From assembly GCA_021464245.1 (NCBI GenBank), contig JADCRB010000056.1, forward strand, positions 372,001 to 436,000: 64,000 nucleotides of DNA, in the 5' to 3' direction. This document shows positions 23,331-34,085 of this stretch, piece after piece. The notes under the pieces are model-generated. The model ran no database searches. It saw only the letters and a list, made by a program, of their open reading frames with translations, and was not told the DNA's origin. Source of the DNA: Carallia brachiata (Eukaryota; Streptophyta; Magnoliopsida; Malpighiales; Rhizophoraceae). Position 1 is the first letter of the stretch. Each line of letters starts with the position of its first letter. The translations under genes were made by a program, and so were the position numbers.

Positions 23331-25060
23331 CAGAAAAAGAAACTCACAATGTTTAGTGTTTGCACTCACTCTCAAACTATTGTGACCTCTCTCCAGTGTT
23401 TACCTCTCACACAGATCTCTTAATGATCGTTAAAGTGCTTTGTTAGCACTTTATGTTGGTATAGAAGCAGAAAACTAGCTCACAACCTGCAAAACTTTGA
23501 AGTTTCTGCCAAAAAACAAAAATTCTACTATTCAGAGAAGACAAGCTAAATGAAGAAAAGAGAGAAGAGATCTTTTTGGCAACAATACATGCCATTTTCC
23601 TGTATTCCATCTATATGTAATGTGTTACAAAAAATTAAGTACAGAAAGGTACAAGCAGACCATGCTTGAATACAAACACCCATACTTAATTGTATTTTAA
23701 CTAGAGACACACGCATCTACCTAATTTCACTTTGGTAAATTACTTGTTTCAAAAGAAAACATTATATTATATTCTTACGTGTTTAATTAACAGCAAGATT
23801 ACAAAAGGAAAAGTTCAAACATAACTAAGAGATTAAAATTGAACATCCAATTGGGTACTAGACAGAGAACAGTACAACTGTCATAAAAGAAACTTCAAAA
23901 ACTCCACTCTACTACAATTCTCAATGTTCAAGGACAATCTTTGTTAGCATCTTCAAATAAAACATTGAACTAACGGTTAAGAGCTATAACTAAACCTATG
24001 CCCATGCTAAGTGTAAAGAATATCACAATAATTTGGTCACTTTGCGTCATCCCCGGACACAAAGTTACAATGCTATCACTATACTTTCTAGTAGGACAGT
24101 AAGGTACGTACCACCCTACTGTCTCATTTTGTTTACTAAAAAAAAAAGATGTTCATATCCGGACAAGGCTTTAGATATTGTAAAACGGGATCTTTAGAAC
24201 ACAATTCCGACAAAACTGCTCATACAAAAAACAGAGTTTTCTCATCTATGATTCCAATGCTAAACATTTCCTCACAATATCCAGAATGATTCTGATAAAT
24301 TTATACCAAAAATTTTGCTAGAGTTTGACTATTGATCGAGGTCCACAAACGAAACTAATCCACGCAAATTTCGATCAAATCGACAAAAGCCATTTCTTTG
24401 TAGAGGATGTGCTCCTTTACATATTATCAGCTTAATTGGTGATCAAGTCCCTTTCACCAGTCACCAACTCAAGCTTTCCATGGCCACCAAGTTTCTTACT
24501 TAATTGGCCATCAAGCTTCTTGTTTAATTAATTGGCGTTCAAGTAAGCACCAACTTAAATGTCTCCTAGAAAACCAAGACAAGCGTTTAATGTGTATGTA
24601 AACCGATAACGAGAAACTGATGAAATATTTCAAAGCAAATATAATTCAATTTGCCTTTGAAATTTCTTTTTGATCTTTTTTCATATCAGATAAATCTTAA
24701 TGCACATAGATTAATCTCATAATTTACTTCCTGATCATAATTAAACATATATCTTTCTTCCTCTTAGATTAGGAAAATCGTATAGTTTTTGGATTACATG
24801 TCTATAAATAAGCGAGTCCATCCCTACGTGACAACAAATAGGAGAAATAAAAAAATAATAAATTTTAGGAGTAATAGCATTAATTTAAATCTTTTCGTAC
24901 AAATTTTTTCGAGTGGAGATAATTAACAGGAGAAAACATAAATTTGAGAGGGATAACAGACTAAAATTAATATACATTATGCTTATTTTTGCTTTTCTCA
25001 GAGTGGGCACTCAATTACAAATAGATCCGCCACTAGTAGTTAGATACTGGAGTGTTGGTA
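23331..25060. other. non-coding stretch upstream of the UGT gene
   Basis: AT-rich, with a possible copia leader at 23331-23650, a SINE 3' part at about 24025-24150, and a word atccgccactag near 25030 that resembles a hAT-type terminus without a recognised partner. No gene seen. Confidence 0.4.
24025..24150 (+). mobile_element. SINE 3' part
   Basis: Similar in layout to the 3' half of the element at 39870-40101: ttggtcacttt..gt, an A/G-rich centre with taggacagtaagg, then ctcattttgttta and a poly-A tail. The tRNA-like head is not clear here. Confidence 0.4.
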
Positions 25061-25065
25061 GAAAC

Positions 25066-25182
25066 GATGGTAAAGCATTTTGATGTTATCATAAGGGGAC
25101 ATCTGCGGTTTAAAAATTAATAAGTTAAAGAATTCATTTTCAAGGTCTTAAGTGGAGATTGACATAATAAGAGAAAATTACC
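25066..25182 (+). repeat. 117-bp repeat upstream of the UGT gene
   Basis: atggtaaagcattttgatgt, then tatcataa.gg.acatc, attcattttcaag and gagaaaattacc recur in the same order and orientation at 27848-27962, 1.1 kb downstream of the UGT gene. The most likely cause is an old tandem duplication of a UGT-containing unit. Confidence 0.75.
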
Positions 25183-25261
25183 CCTAGTTATAAATAATAT
25201 TGATGACAGTTGTCATTTGTCATGTGTCATTTGTCATGGTTGTAGCTGGTGATCTGTTGGA

Positions 25262-25268
25262 TATAAAA
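25262..25268 (+). promoter_or_regulatory. putative TATA box of the UGT gene
   Basis: tataaaa lies 110 bp before the start codon, leaving a 5' leader of roughly 75-80 nt. Just upstream is a cluster of tgtcatt words (25208-25242). Confidence 0.55.
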
Positions 25269-25371
25269 AACAATTGCACTGTGACTTCATGATCATAACA
25301 ATTAAATTTCCAAACCCGCAGGTCAATAATGCAGTTCAGAGAAGTTAAAAAAAACAGAGAAAAAAGAAAAA

Positions 25372-26757
25372 ATGGCAAGCACTAAGCAGAGCACCACAAT
25401 ACATGTGGCAATGTTTCCGTGGTTTGCCTTTGGCCACTTCACACCATTCCTTCACCTATCCAACAAGCTTGCCGAGAAAGGCCACAAGGTCTCCGTTTTA
25501 GCCCCCAAGGGAGCACTGTTAAGGTTACAGCAACTCAGCAGCAATCACAGAAACCTCATTCAATTCTTTCCCCTGGAAGTTCCTCACGTTGATGGCCTCC
25601 CTCTTGGTGCCGAAACAGCCTCCGATGTACCATTCCATCTTCATACCCATCTCTGCACGGCCTTCGACAAAACGCGAGACCAAGTTCAATTCATTTTAGG
25701 TGCTACAAAGCCCGATATTGTGTTCTATGATCTCGCACCCTGGCTACCTGCGTTGGGCCGAGAATTAGGCTTCAAGTCTATTTCTTACTCGGTGGTATCC
25801 GCAGCCACAAGGGCTCTTTGGTTGGTGCCCTCCAAGAAGATGACAAAGAGCATGACCTTGGAAGAAATTATGGAGCCGCCTCCTGGTTATCCTTCTACCA
25901 AAGTTGTACTGAGGCCAGATGCGGCTGCACAAGTGAGAGCAATGGCAGGGTGGACTTTTGGGGCCGATGGGATGTCATTTTATCAGAGATTAATTGCAAC
26001 AATTGAGGCAGCTGATGCCCTTGCTATGAGGACTTTCCGAGAACTTGAGGGTCAGTTCTGTGAGTACTTTGCCCGTCAGTATGGAAAGCCAGTGCTGTAT
26101 ACAGGGCCTATATTGCCTGAAATCCCACCATCACAGCTTGAGGAGAAATGGGACACTTGGCTCAGCAAATTTCAGGCTGGTTCTGTGGTGTATTGTGCGT
26201 TTGGGAGCCAGATTATACTGCATAAGGACCAATTTCAGGAGCTGCTTATGGGATTTGAGTTATGTGGGCTACCATTTCTGGTGGCTTTGGTGCCACCACA
26301 CGGTTGCTCCACCGTAGAAGAGGCGTTTCCAGAGGGATTTGAAGAGAGGGTTGGAGGAAGAGGGTGGGTATATGGGGGCTGGGTTCCACAAGTGGAGATA
26401 CTTAATCACCCATCTGTTGGGTGTTTTGTAAGCCATTGTGGGTATGGTTCCATGTGGGAGTCTTTGCAGAGTGACTGCCAAATACTGCTTGTACCACATC
26501 TGCTGGACCAAATTGTAGGCACCATGCTAATGGTGGAAGAGCTTGGTGTTGCTGTGGAGGCAAAAAGGGAAGAAAATGGCCTAGTTTCAAGGGAGAGCTT
26601 GAGCAACGCCATCAAATTGCTGATGGACAATGACAGTGAATTCGCCACCAAGGTGAAAGCTAATCATGCCAAGTGGAGGAACATTGTTTCCTTCAAGGAC
26701 ATGCAAGATCAATATATAGACAATTTTATCAAGGACCTCCAAGAAATTGTATCATAG
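25372..26757 (+). CDS. UGT79-type UDP-glycosyltransferase
   Basis: Family 1 glycosyltransferase (GT1) of 461 residues, the usual length, in a single exon. It transfers sugar from a UDP-sugar in the cytosol. The N-terminal acceptor domain has the catalytic His22 (FAFGHFTPF) and its partner Asp120 (DIVFYDLAPWLP). The C-terminal donor domain has a complete 44-residue PSPG box at 337-380, from WVPQVEIL through HCGYGSMWESL to PHLLDQ. The HCG[FY]GSMWESL form and the opening are typical of UGT79, whose characterised members extend flavonoid or anthocyanin glycosides by adding a second sugar, as in 1,2-rhamnosyl- and 2''-xylosyltransferases. The exact sugar and acceptor cannot be read from sequence. 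Start choice: first ATG in a good context (aaaaaATGGC) after a TATA box. No breaks are visible, so it is probably functional. The gene sits between copia LTRs. Confidence 0.95.
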   Translation: MASTKQSTTIHVAMFPWFAFGHFTPFLHLSNKLAEKGHKVSVLAPKGALLRLQQLSSNHRNLIQFFPLEVPHVDGLPLGAETASDVPFHLHTHLCTAFDKTRDQVQFILGATKPDIVFYDLAPWLPALGRELGFKSISYSVVSAATRALWLVPSKKMTKSMTLEEIMEPPPGYPSTKVVLRPDAAAQVRAMAGWTFGADGMSFYQRLIATIEAADALAMRTFRELEGQFCEYFARQYGKPVLYTGPILPEIPPSQLEEKWDTWLSKFQAGSVVYCAFGSQIILHKDQFQELLMGFELCGLPFLVALVPPHGCSTVEEAFPEGFEERVGGRGWVYGGWVPQVEILNHPSVGCFVSHCGYGSMWESLQSDCQILLVPHLLDQIVGTMLMVEELGVAVEAKREENGLVSRESLSNAIKLLMDNDSEFATKVKANHAKWRNIVSFKDMQDQYIDNFIKDLQEIVS

Positions 26758-26859
26758 ATTGCCATTTTTTTTCTTTTTACTTGTTATTGCTACTCACTTT
26801 TTATTTCAATACAATTTATGTATAATTTTATATCATATAAATTTATTATTTTTGTGCTA

Positions 26860-26865
26860 AATAAA
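26860..26865 (+). terminator. putative poly(A) signal of the UGT gene
   Basis: aataaa about 100 bp after the stop codon, preceded by U-rich DNA, as plant 3' ends usually are. Confidence 0.5.
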
Positions 26866-26869
26866 GTTC

Positions 26870-27355
26870 ATGAGCGGACATATATGGTCTAACAACATGG
26901 ACATGGGAACGTTTATGATATCTCATATGAGGGAAGCTCGTTGATTACCATCTATACGATGACAGTCATCTGGTACATACTTGTCTGGATTTAGGATAAG
27001 AGTAAGATTACATAAATATATTTAATGAATTATGTGAGAGTTGTATAGTTAATTTTATAATATTTAATAATTTATTTATTTATTTATTTTTTAAATTTAA
27101 TAACTTTTTAAAATTTAAAAATTTAAGTCAAGTCATTGAATACTTACCACAGTTCCAAAATTTTGTGCCCCAAAACTTTTTCCCTTGTACTTTTAAAGCA
27201 CCAAAACAAGTCATCGAGTCAATTAGTCTTATCTTATCTCAATTTGTCTTTGTCCTCCCTTAAGAATATCTCATGTGCCATTTTGTCTGGACCACAGACA
27301 CCTTTAATTATTGAGACTTGGAAACTTTGTAACTTAATACACATGTCGTAATCAC
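26870..27355. other. AT-rich DNA, no gene
   Basis: Nothing recognisable apart from low-complexity attt tracts near 27065-27090. Confidence 0.4.
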
Positions 27356-27675
27356 TCAAGGTGATAGCTTAATAGTAAGTTAGTGTATTTTCACGTAATG
27401 AGTTCAGAGTTCAAACCTCCACGCTCACGCTCTCCTTAGGTTGAACTATACTTGGGCCCTTTCAAAGTATAAACTGTGATGTGCGGCATTGGGTCCCAGT
27501 TTGTTCGTCTAGACTCCTGTGACAGAGTCACACTCAGTTTCATTGGTGTTTAGAAGGTGGGTCTGCTCCTTTGGGGTAGTTAAACGAGATTCAATCAAAC
27601 GGAGGTTACTCCAGTTTCGACCTAAGGATCTAATGACTGACATACCCAGTATGATTTTTTTTTATCAAAAAAAAA
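27356..27675 (+). mobile_element. probable tRNA-derived SINE
   Basis: A tRNA-like head has an A-box-like tagcttaatagtaagtt and a B-box-like gagttcaaacctc about 50 bp later, followed by a GC-richer body and T-rich and A-rich ends. This fits a pol III SINE. The small ORF over it is an artefact. Confidence 0.5.
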
Positions 27676-27847
27676 ATACATGTCGTTTGTGCCGACCATG
27701 TTTTAATGTTTTATAAACTTAATAATCAATCCTTAACATTAAAATAAAAAATTCAAATAAAGCCATCACTAAATTTTATTGTTAATGGCAATCTCCTTGT
27801 ATTTTACAAATAGATATTCGAGTGATCGTAAAAATAAAAATAAAAAA

Positions 27848-27962
27848 ATGGTAAAGCATTTTGAAGTTATCATAAGCGGACATCAATAGATTACAAAATT
27901 AATAAATCAATAATTCATTTTGAAGTTCTTAACCTGAGATTGATATACCAAGAGAAAATTAC
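27848..27962 (+). repeat. second copy of the UGT upstream repeat
   Basis: Same orientation as 25066-25182, beginning atggtaaagcattttgaagt and ending gagaaaattacc. No second UGT coding sequence follows; the sequence diverges after the repeat. Confidence 0.75.
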
Positions 27963-28099
27963 CTAATTTTGCGAATGCATTTCAAAAAAATTACCTAGAT
28001 GTCACAAACTGATAATGAGTACAGAAATGAAAAATATTAGTATTATTAGGCCAAAAAAGAATATACATTTTTAATTTTGATTGCTAAATCAAGTTTTTT

Positions 28100-28590
28100 T
28101 TTTTAATAGTAAGAAAAATGCATCGCAGATATATCTGTCATCGTACATGTGGGTTGAGGTTGAGGATCGCTCGTTGTTATCCTAATTTAATCATTTTCTA
28201 TAGGGTGGACCACAACCTTGAGTACTGTTAGATCCGAATGGACCTCCCTTAATTTGACTACAATGTTAATGAGTTTGGAACTAGTATCGTGCACGTAAAG
28301 TCAAACTCAAAATCAAAAGGTGGTCTAAAACAATTTTCTAGACAATGACTTTCGAGTTTCTATCGTACAGTAATCTCTTTTGTTTTGTAATGGTCAACAA
28401 TGATCATTTTACATATGTCAAAAGATTTAAAAGTACATTTGTGATTCTATTTCATAGATGGTGATGAAAGTCTTAACCTCAAAAGATGTCCAATCACAAT
28501 AAGTACAAGACATGAAACGCATGTCATTTGCCAATACTATAAATAGTCTGATGTGCACTGTGATATGTAATCGACTAATTATCTATTGTG
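28100..28590. other. no recognisable coding; possibly decayed pol
   Basis: Stop-rich in all frames. It precedes a recognisable copia RNase H remnant, so it may be decayed RT, but no motif survives. Confidence 0.3.
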
Positions 28591-29130
28591 TCATAAAACT
28601 GGTCTAGTGTTACCAGTCAAATTTAAGTGAAACTCGTTGACAAGTTGTATGGAGTCTTGGTATCTTAAGAGCATTGCAAGATATTCCTTATGTTATCAAA
28701 GAAATCATTTTACACTCAGTTAGTCATTTAGATGACAACTAAGAGTGAGATATTGATAAATGGAAATCAATATCGCAATGTATCTTCTTGTTAAGTGATG
28801 GTAGCATTTCACATGGTAGCAAGAAGCAAACTTGTGAAGCCTATTTGGTCATGAGGACTATTTTGTGGCTTACTTGAACGCAATGCAAGTAGTGGTTTGG
28901 TTTCAAGAGCTTTTTGGAACATATGGAAATATTAGTGATTAATTAAGAAAGGTCACAAGACATTCTGATAGTCAATGACTATTGTGTATGCCAAAGCTCC
29001 CAAGTATAGTTGTGAAACCAGCTTGTTGATACCAAGTACAACTTTATTAGAGACTTTATGTCACAAACGAATGTAACTCTATGAGATATGTTGACGGAAT
29101 GATAGCAGACCTAATTGCTAATTAAGCAAA
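28590..29130 (+). pseudogene. decayed copia RNase H region
   Basis: The plus strand gives, with stops and frameshifts, blocks of copia RNase H. ISHGSKKQTC matches the SW.SKKQ..VALST block, YFVAYLNAMQVVVWFQELF matches EFVACFEA...ALWLRNF, and RYVDGMIAD matches the .G..MIADPLTK block. No open frame exceeds a few dozen codons. Its plus orientation matches the LTRs at 21346 and 31750, so it could be the end of that element. Confidence 0.55.
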
Positions 29131-29929
29131 TTAAAGTCAATAATATATTTTTGTCTGTATGACAACATGAAATATGAAATGATATGATAATACGATATTG
29201 TGATAATGAGAAGAATGTGCTTCTCATTATGTCATCCCAATAGAGTTACATGGGATTGATTGAAATCGATCCTAGCACAAATATAAGTAAGAAAAGAAAA
29301 TGTATGTCAAGCAGGTTTAGATTGGTCCACTCACACGGACAATCGCCTCTAACGCTTAGAGAGCGTGTAGAGATGAGACCATCATATAAGCAAATATGTA
29401 CAAGGAAATGGTCGCCTTGAGAAGATCAAGATGAGACTTTGATAGATAAAAGTCGGTATAGAATCCCACTATTTATACAACTGTTGAAATTCCGATGTGA
29501 GATCTCAATTGAGCACTCAAGAGTGAGGGGTCGCATGGAGAACTCAAGTTAGAAACTTGGTAGCATTTGAACTAAGATCTGTATAGTGATTTCATGAAAA
29601 ATGAATAAATAAATAAATAGAAAGACATACACTCCAGGGGAGAATGATCACCGTAGTACGTGTTTTATACCACGTGTGCTAAGTGACTAAAAGGGAATTG
29701 GAAGAATCAATCCCTACTTCTTCATTGTGTGAGTCCCTTGAGGTATAATATACCTCAAATTGATGCCCTATGTGACTTTTAACCATGTTCTAAGGTTATA
29801 GTTCAATGACTGCTACTTTAGCGTATTTCCTACAATCACGATTGATTCGACCTTCCAAAATATGTCTAGGAAAGTCGTTGCACTATAACTAAGGAATATT
29901 TATATAAAAGGAAGACTATTGTTGTCTGG
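29130..29929. other. non-coding, retrotransposon-like 3' region
   Basis: No protein similarity. Its position between a copia RNase H remnant and a copia 3' LTR suggests element 3' UTR or nested debris. Contains (aaat)n near 29605. Confidence 0.3.
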
Positions 29930-31375
29930 TGATAGGTTCAATATTTACATAGGTTTATACATAATTTTTATATATATTTGGATAATTTAACTATGTAAAT
30001 ATTGTGAATTGTGGCAAATTCTACTTCGGTTGCTTGTTTTATGCTTTGTAGGACAATTGGACATAACCGAAGTATTTGACGCTTGGAAAAAGGAACCTAT
30101 CGGGTTTGAAGGAGTAGAAACAAGCCGAGCACCAAAGAACCGAACCAAAAGTTTGGCTGGAAAGCTAATATGTGGTCGGTTTGGGTAGAATTTCACAGCT
30201 TTGTGCACTGCTCGGGATTTCAGCCATAACTTCCTCTATACAAGTTGAAATTGGATGATTCTTAAGTCAAATTGAAGCTAAGAGATAGAGCTACAAGTTT
30301 TCTGTTTTGACCGACTTCGAATTCTACCTGGAAAGGGTCGCAATTGGGGTCCGAAAATAGAGGGTCAAAACTGTCTAGAAAATTTGTAAATCCTTTTCCG
30401 ACTCGAATTTGAACTCTTTAGGGCTTACAATTTTATTTTTTGAGGGGACTATAAATACTGAAGTTATAGCAGAGTTAGAGGACTTTTGGGAGGCTACTCT
30501 TTTGAATAGAAAGACGATACAGAAAGAAGCGTAGAGACCAAAGAGGAGAAGAGCATAAGGAAGGAACACGAAAACGTCGGAAACGAGTTTTTTAATTCTT
30601 TCTCGTTTCTTCTTTCTCTTTTGAACTTTTGATGTTTATTATTTATTTATTTTCAGTTTTTAGCATGAGTGGCTAAAATCCTAACTAGGGTGAAAGGGAT
30701 GTAACCTAGTTTAGGGTTGGATTATATGATTTTTGTGGATATTTTATAGTTCTTTGGATTATATTGCAATTTCATGTTGAGAACTGGAATTTGATTTATC
30801 TATTTTGCTCTTAAATATGCTTTTGTGCCTGATCACCATGAAAGTAGCCATAGGAGTTGTGTTGAGATCGATAGATGAGACACAAGTCGTGCACTAAATA
30901 GATAAACATATGAATTTTGAGTTAGAGATGAGATAAATTCATATGATGTTATTAAAAATTCTCTGTTCTTAATGAGTTTAATCTGATTTGTGTGAGTTCG
31001 AGAGAAGATCACAATTAGATTGAATATGGTTAGGGTTCCTTGACAAAGAACACTAACTAAGTAAGAAGAATTGACATTTAGTTCAATTATCCACAAAAAT
31101 TTCATATAGTTCAATTCCTTCTAGGTGAAAGCCCATAGCCCTAGTATTCTTATTCTTGAACCATCTATATGGTGTCATTAGTTTTGTTTAATTAATTTAA
31201 TTTTCTTAATTTAATAGTATTTATTTTCTTTTTATAATTTTCGCAACATCAATTTTTTGCTCAAGCAACATAAATTACGATTATCCTCTATTCCTGTGGG
31301 TTCGACACCTGGAGTATTCACCAGGATTTTATTACTACGATCGGCCATGTACGCTTGCAGGATTTCAGCCGGTCA
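29930..31375 (+). mobile_element. solo LTR, family shared with 35811-37205
   Basis: 1,446 bp, starting TGATAGGTTCAATATTTACA and ending ..GCCGGTCA, flanked by the near-identical 5-bp words tctgg and tctga. It shares ordered blocks with 35811-37205 in the opposite orientation: caatatttrcatagg at the start, agctaagagatag.gctaca, gggtcaaaactgtc, then near the end gtgrgttcgacacc or its variant, and attattactacgat. There are no genes inside. TG..CA ends, a 5-bp TSD and a second copy with the same ends all fit a solo LTR left by LTR-LTR recombination. The full-length family is not in the window. Confidence 0.75.
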
Positions 31376-31440
31376 TCTGACATCCAACATATGTATTTGC
31401 TGGTACTGGTTATGTTTATTCAAAGTGAATGAAACATAAT

Positions 31441-31749
31441 TGTGAATACATGTTAGGAAAAATGGTCTAACTCAGCGTAAGAGGGATAGATGAGTTGAAT
31501 TGATGCAACAAAATAGTTTTGGGGTATAGCGAGATACGATATTATTTATTTTAAAGCTCACTTATATTTTTTAAAGGGTTGTAGCTGTTATGTATCTCTA
31601 ACAGGTGCATAGAGTGTGTTCCCAAGTGCAGGTGTGCTCGCAGGTCACACGGTCCATTTGCCTATATGAATAGTCTATGAGGAATTAAGTGTTGAGAATT
31701 CTTGAGCAATGATTGGGATCATTTCAGCCCATCATATGCGAGTGGGAGA
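31441..31749 (+). other. retrotransposon 3' UTR ending in polypurine tract
   Basis: Non-coding DNA directly before the LTR at 31750. It ends gagtgggaga, the polypurine tract form (AAGTGGGAGA) very common in plant copia elements. This marks the LTR that follows as a 3' LTR rather than a solo LTR. Confidence 0.6.
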
Positions 31750-32173
31750 TGTTGGTTTATGGGTCGGGTTGATCCGCCCATGATAATCTGACCCGACCCA
31801 GTAAAGAAAATAAATTAAAAGGAAAAAGGAGGGAGTAGTTATGAGGAGTTACTACTCCCCTACAGTTAACGATAGATAAAAACCACTCCTTCAGGGAGTT
31901 GAGCGGAAACGACTGATTTGAACGCTCTATCTAAAAAGAAACAGAATCTCTTCCTCTCTGAGAACCAACAGTAAATTCTCTATTGATTCCTAGACTAAAG
32001 GCTCTTGTGCTGTGAAAATTAGGTGATACCCGATATACCGTGATATCACCCCAGCCAAGCGAGAGGAAGATCGTTCTCAATGTCAGTAATCAGTCTTTGG
32101 TTTCACAGGAGGTCTGCAAGAAACAAGTTTTTCTTCTCCCTTCTGCTTTTGCATTGTTTAATTATTATTCCAC
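31750..32173 (+). mobile_element. copia 3' LTR
   Basis: Starts TGTTGGTTTATGGGTCGGG like the LTR at 21346. It shares its R-U5 half with that LTR (blocks ctctaagaaccaacagtaaa or its variant, aggctcttgtgctgtgaaaa, tttggtttcacaggaggtct) but differs in much of U3. The right edge is fused to an exonuclease coding fragment. No 5-bp duplication matches the left flank of 21346 (tatgt versus tccta). Confidence 0.8.
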
Positions 32174-32600
32174 ATCCTACAAAGCGTGGTGGCAACCAAA
32201 AAGTAGCGATTATTCAACTCTGGTTGGCCGAAAATGTCTGATATTCCAATTAATACACGCCAATTACCTTCCCACATCGCTTGTGGATTTTCTTGGCAAC
32301 AAAACTTTCACCTTTGTTGGCAAAGAAGTAATGAACGATGCAGCCAAACTGTTTGCAGAATACCGATTGTCTATTGCAAATACCAAGGATTTGGTGGAGT
32401 GGGCTGTGTCCAAATCTCCTCCTGATAGAGATAGAGAGATCGGATGGGATTGAAAACTTTAGCAAGTGAACATCTTGATAAAGAGCTCGAGAAGCCTAAG
32501 CAAATTACATTGAGTGGATGGAACGCTGAAAGGCCTAATTTTGGACAGATAAAGTATGCTTGCCTAGACGCTGTAATGTCCTTCCAACTTTGACTGCAGT
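32174..32600 (+). pseudogene. WRN-type 3'-5' exonuclease fragment, broken
   Basis: Encodes part of a DEDD-family 3'-5' exonuclease domain like plant Werner exonuclease-like proteins. Conserved runs are WWQPKSSD, GRKCLIFQLIHANYLP, LVDFLGNKTFTFVGKEV, AAKLFAEY and, after a frameshift near 32448, GLKTLASEHLDKELEKPK and YACLDAVMS. Motif II (FVG....D) and motif III (YAC.DA) are visible. The first catalytic DxE motif should lie just before WQP but is absent because the LTR joins there. The host family acts on DNA ends in the nucleus; this copy cannot be active. The apparent 137-residue ORF starting at 32040 is part LTR and part exonuclease. Confidence 0.8.
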
Positions 32601-33620
32601 TCTTCACGAAGGTTTAGGCTAATCAAATTTGTTATCAGAATCCTTTCTGACGGGAGTGCGGATACTATATCTCTTTCCTATTTAGTACCTCAAATTTGTT
32701 ATGAGGATTTGTGATTGATTTGCCATAATTGGATATGGTTGCAGCCGTTTACTTGTCTTCTTAATGGTTATTAGCAGTTAGAATCTTATGGTCTTCAGGT
32801 AGTTTTTTTCTATTTTGTTTAGCTCAAAATAATTTTTAGGTGTGGGCTACGCAAAATTGTGTCTTTCTCGTGTTATAAAATAATTGTATTTTAATTGGCA
32901 TAATTGTTTATGTCTTTCATACAAAATAATCTCTTGAGATTTGTTTCTTGTTTCAACCATGATTTTCTTCTTGTTCTTTCCTTCGTGCAACTGATTAATT
33001 TTACATTCTTTTTTTAACCGTGTTTATATCTTGTTATTCTAATAACAAATTTAATCTTTTGATGCTGAGTGTCCTTCCAACTTGAGCTGAACTTCCTTAG
33101 GAAGGCTTAGCCAAATAATTAAATTTGTTATTAGAATCCTTTCTGGCTAGAGTGAAAGATATTATATTGTTTTCTTACTTAATACTCCAAATTTGCTATC
33201 AGGATTTGTGATTGATTTGTTGTAATTGGATATGGCTGCAGCTGTAGAATTGTCTTTTTAATGGGTATTATTATTAGTTTTCTTTTTTCTTTTTTTTTTT
33301 CTCTTGAGGATCGAGTATTATTTTGGTTATTAGTAGCTAGAATGGTATGGTCTTCAAGGAGTCCTTTTTCTATTTTGTTTTGCTCAAAATAATTTTTAGG
33401 TGTCAACCGAAATAATAGTTTAAGGCTATGCAAAATTGTGTCTTTTTCATATTATAAAATAATTGTTTGATGGTTCGCTCGATTGTTTATATCTTTTATA
33501 CAAAATAATCTCTTGATTTGTCTCTTGTTTCAACAATTGATTGTCTTGTTGTTCTTTTCCTCGTTAAAGCTAATTAATTTTACGTTCTTTTTCTTTTTTT
33601 ACTGTATTTGCATCTTATTA
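32568..33620 (+). repeat. about 495-bp tandem duplication of the exonuclease 3' end
   Basis: Copy 1 (32568-33060) and copy 2 (from 33061) both begin with a form of ga.gctg..tgtccttccaac, the last coding part of the exonuclease. They share the following 3' UTR-like DNA, including agaatcctttctg, aggatttgtgattgattt, gctcaaaataatttttaggt and tacaaaataatctcttga. Copy 2 has an extra T/A-rich insertion near 33270-33340. Confidence 0.85.
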
Positions 33621-33654
33621 TTTTTGTCTCTTGGTCTCTTCGTTAGAAAAAACA

Positions 33655-34085
33655 TGCCAAAAGGAAATTATTTTCCTAAATTATAGAAATGCTGATAAAA
33701 CAAGAATTAAAATTAGATCTCGTATAACGAAATTGATGCAAAATTTTTATTCTTTCTGTAACAAATTGAGAGAAAAATTCGTTATTGCTTTTTGTTTAAC
33801 CCAATAACCAAAATAGCCAGCTCTACGAGTTTTTTGGTTTATTTTTTAACAACAAATTGATGGAGAAAAACGAAAGGAAATTATTTTTCCTAAATTACAG
33901 AAATACTGATAAAACAAGAATTAAAATTAGATCTCGCGTAACGAAAATTGATGCAAAATTTTTTATTCTTTCTCTAATGATTTAGAGAAAAATTTGTTAT
34001 AGCTTTTCGTTTAACCCAATAACCAAAATAGCGGGCTCTACAAGATCTTCCATTTATTTTCTAACAAAAATTGATGGAGAAATTA
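33655..34085 (+). repeat. about 215-bp tandem duplication
   Basis: aaggaaattatttt.cctaaa, aaaacaagaattaaaattag, atctcg..taacgaaa and ttgatggaga occur in the same order at about 33660-33865 and 33870-34083. No coding content. Confidence 0.85.

Noticed and set aside
26269..26651. Antisense ORFs across the UGT PSPG region
   Set aside because: Shadows of the UGT coding strand, in which codon bias keeps the opposite strand open.
21346..32173. Calling this a single certain retrotransposon with captured UGT
   Set aside because: LTR U3 regions differ strongly and there is no shared TSD, so it is kept as a hypothesis among the findings.
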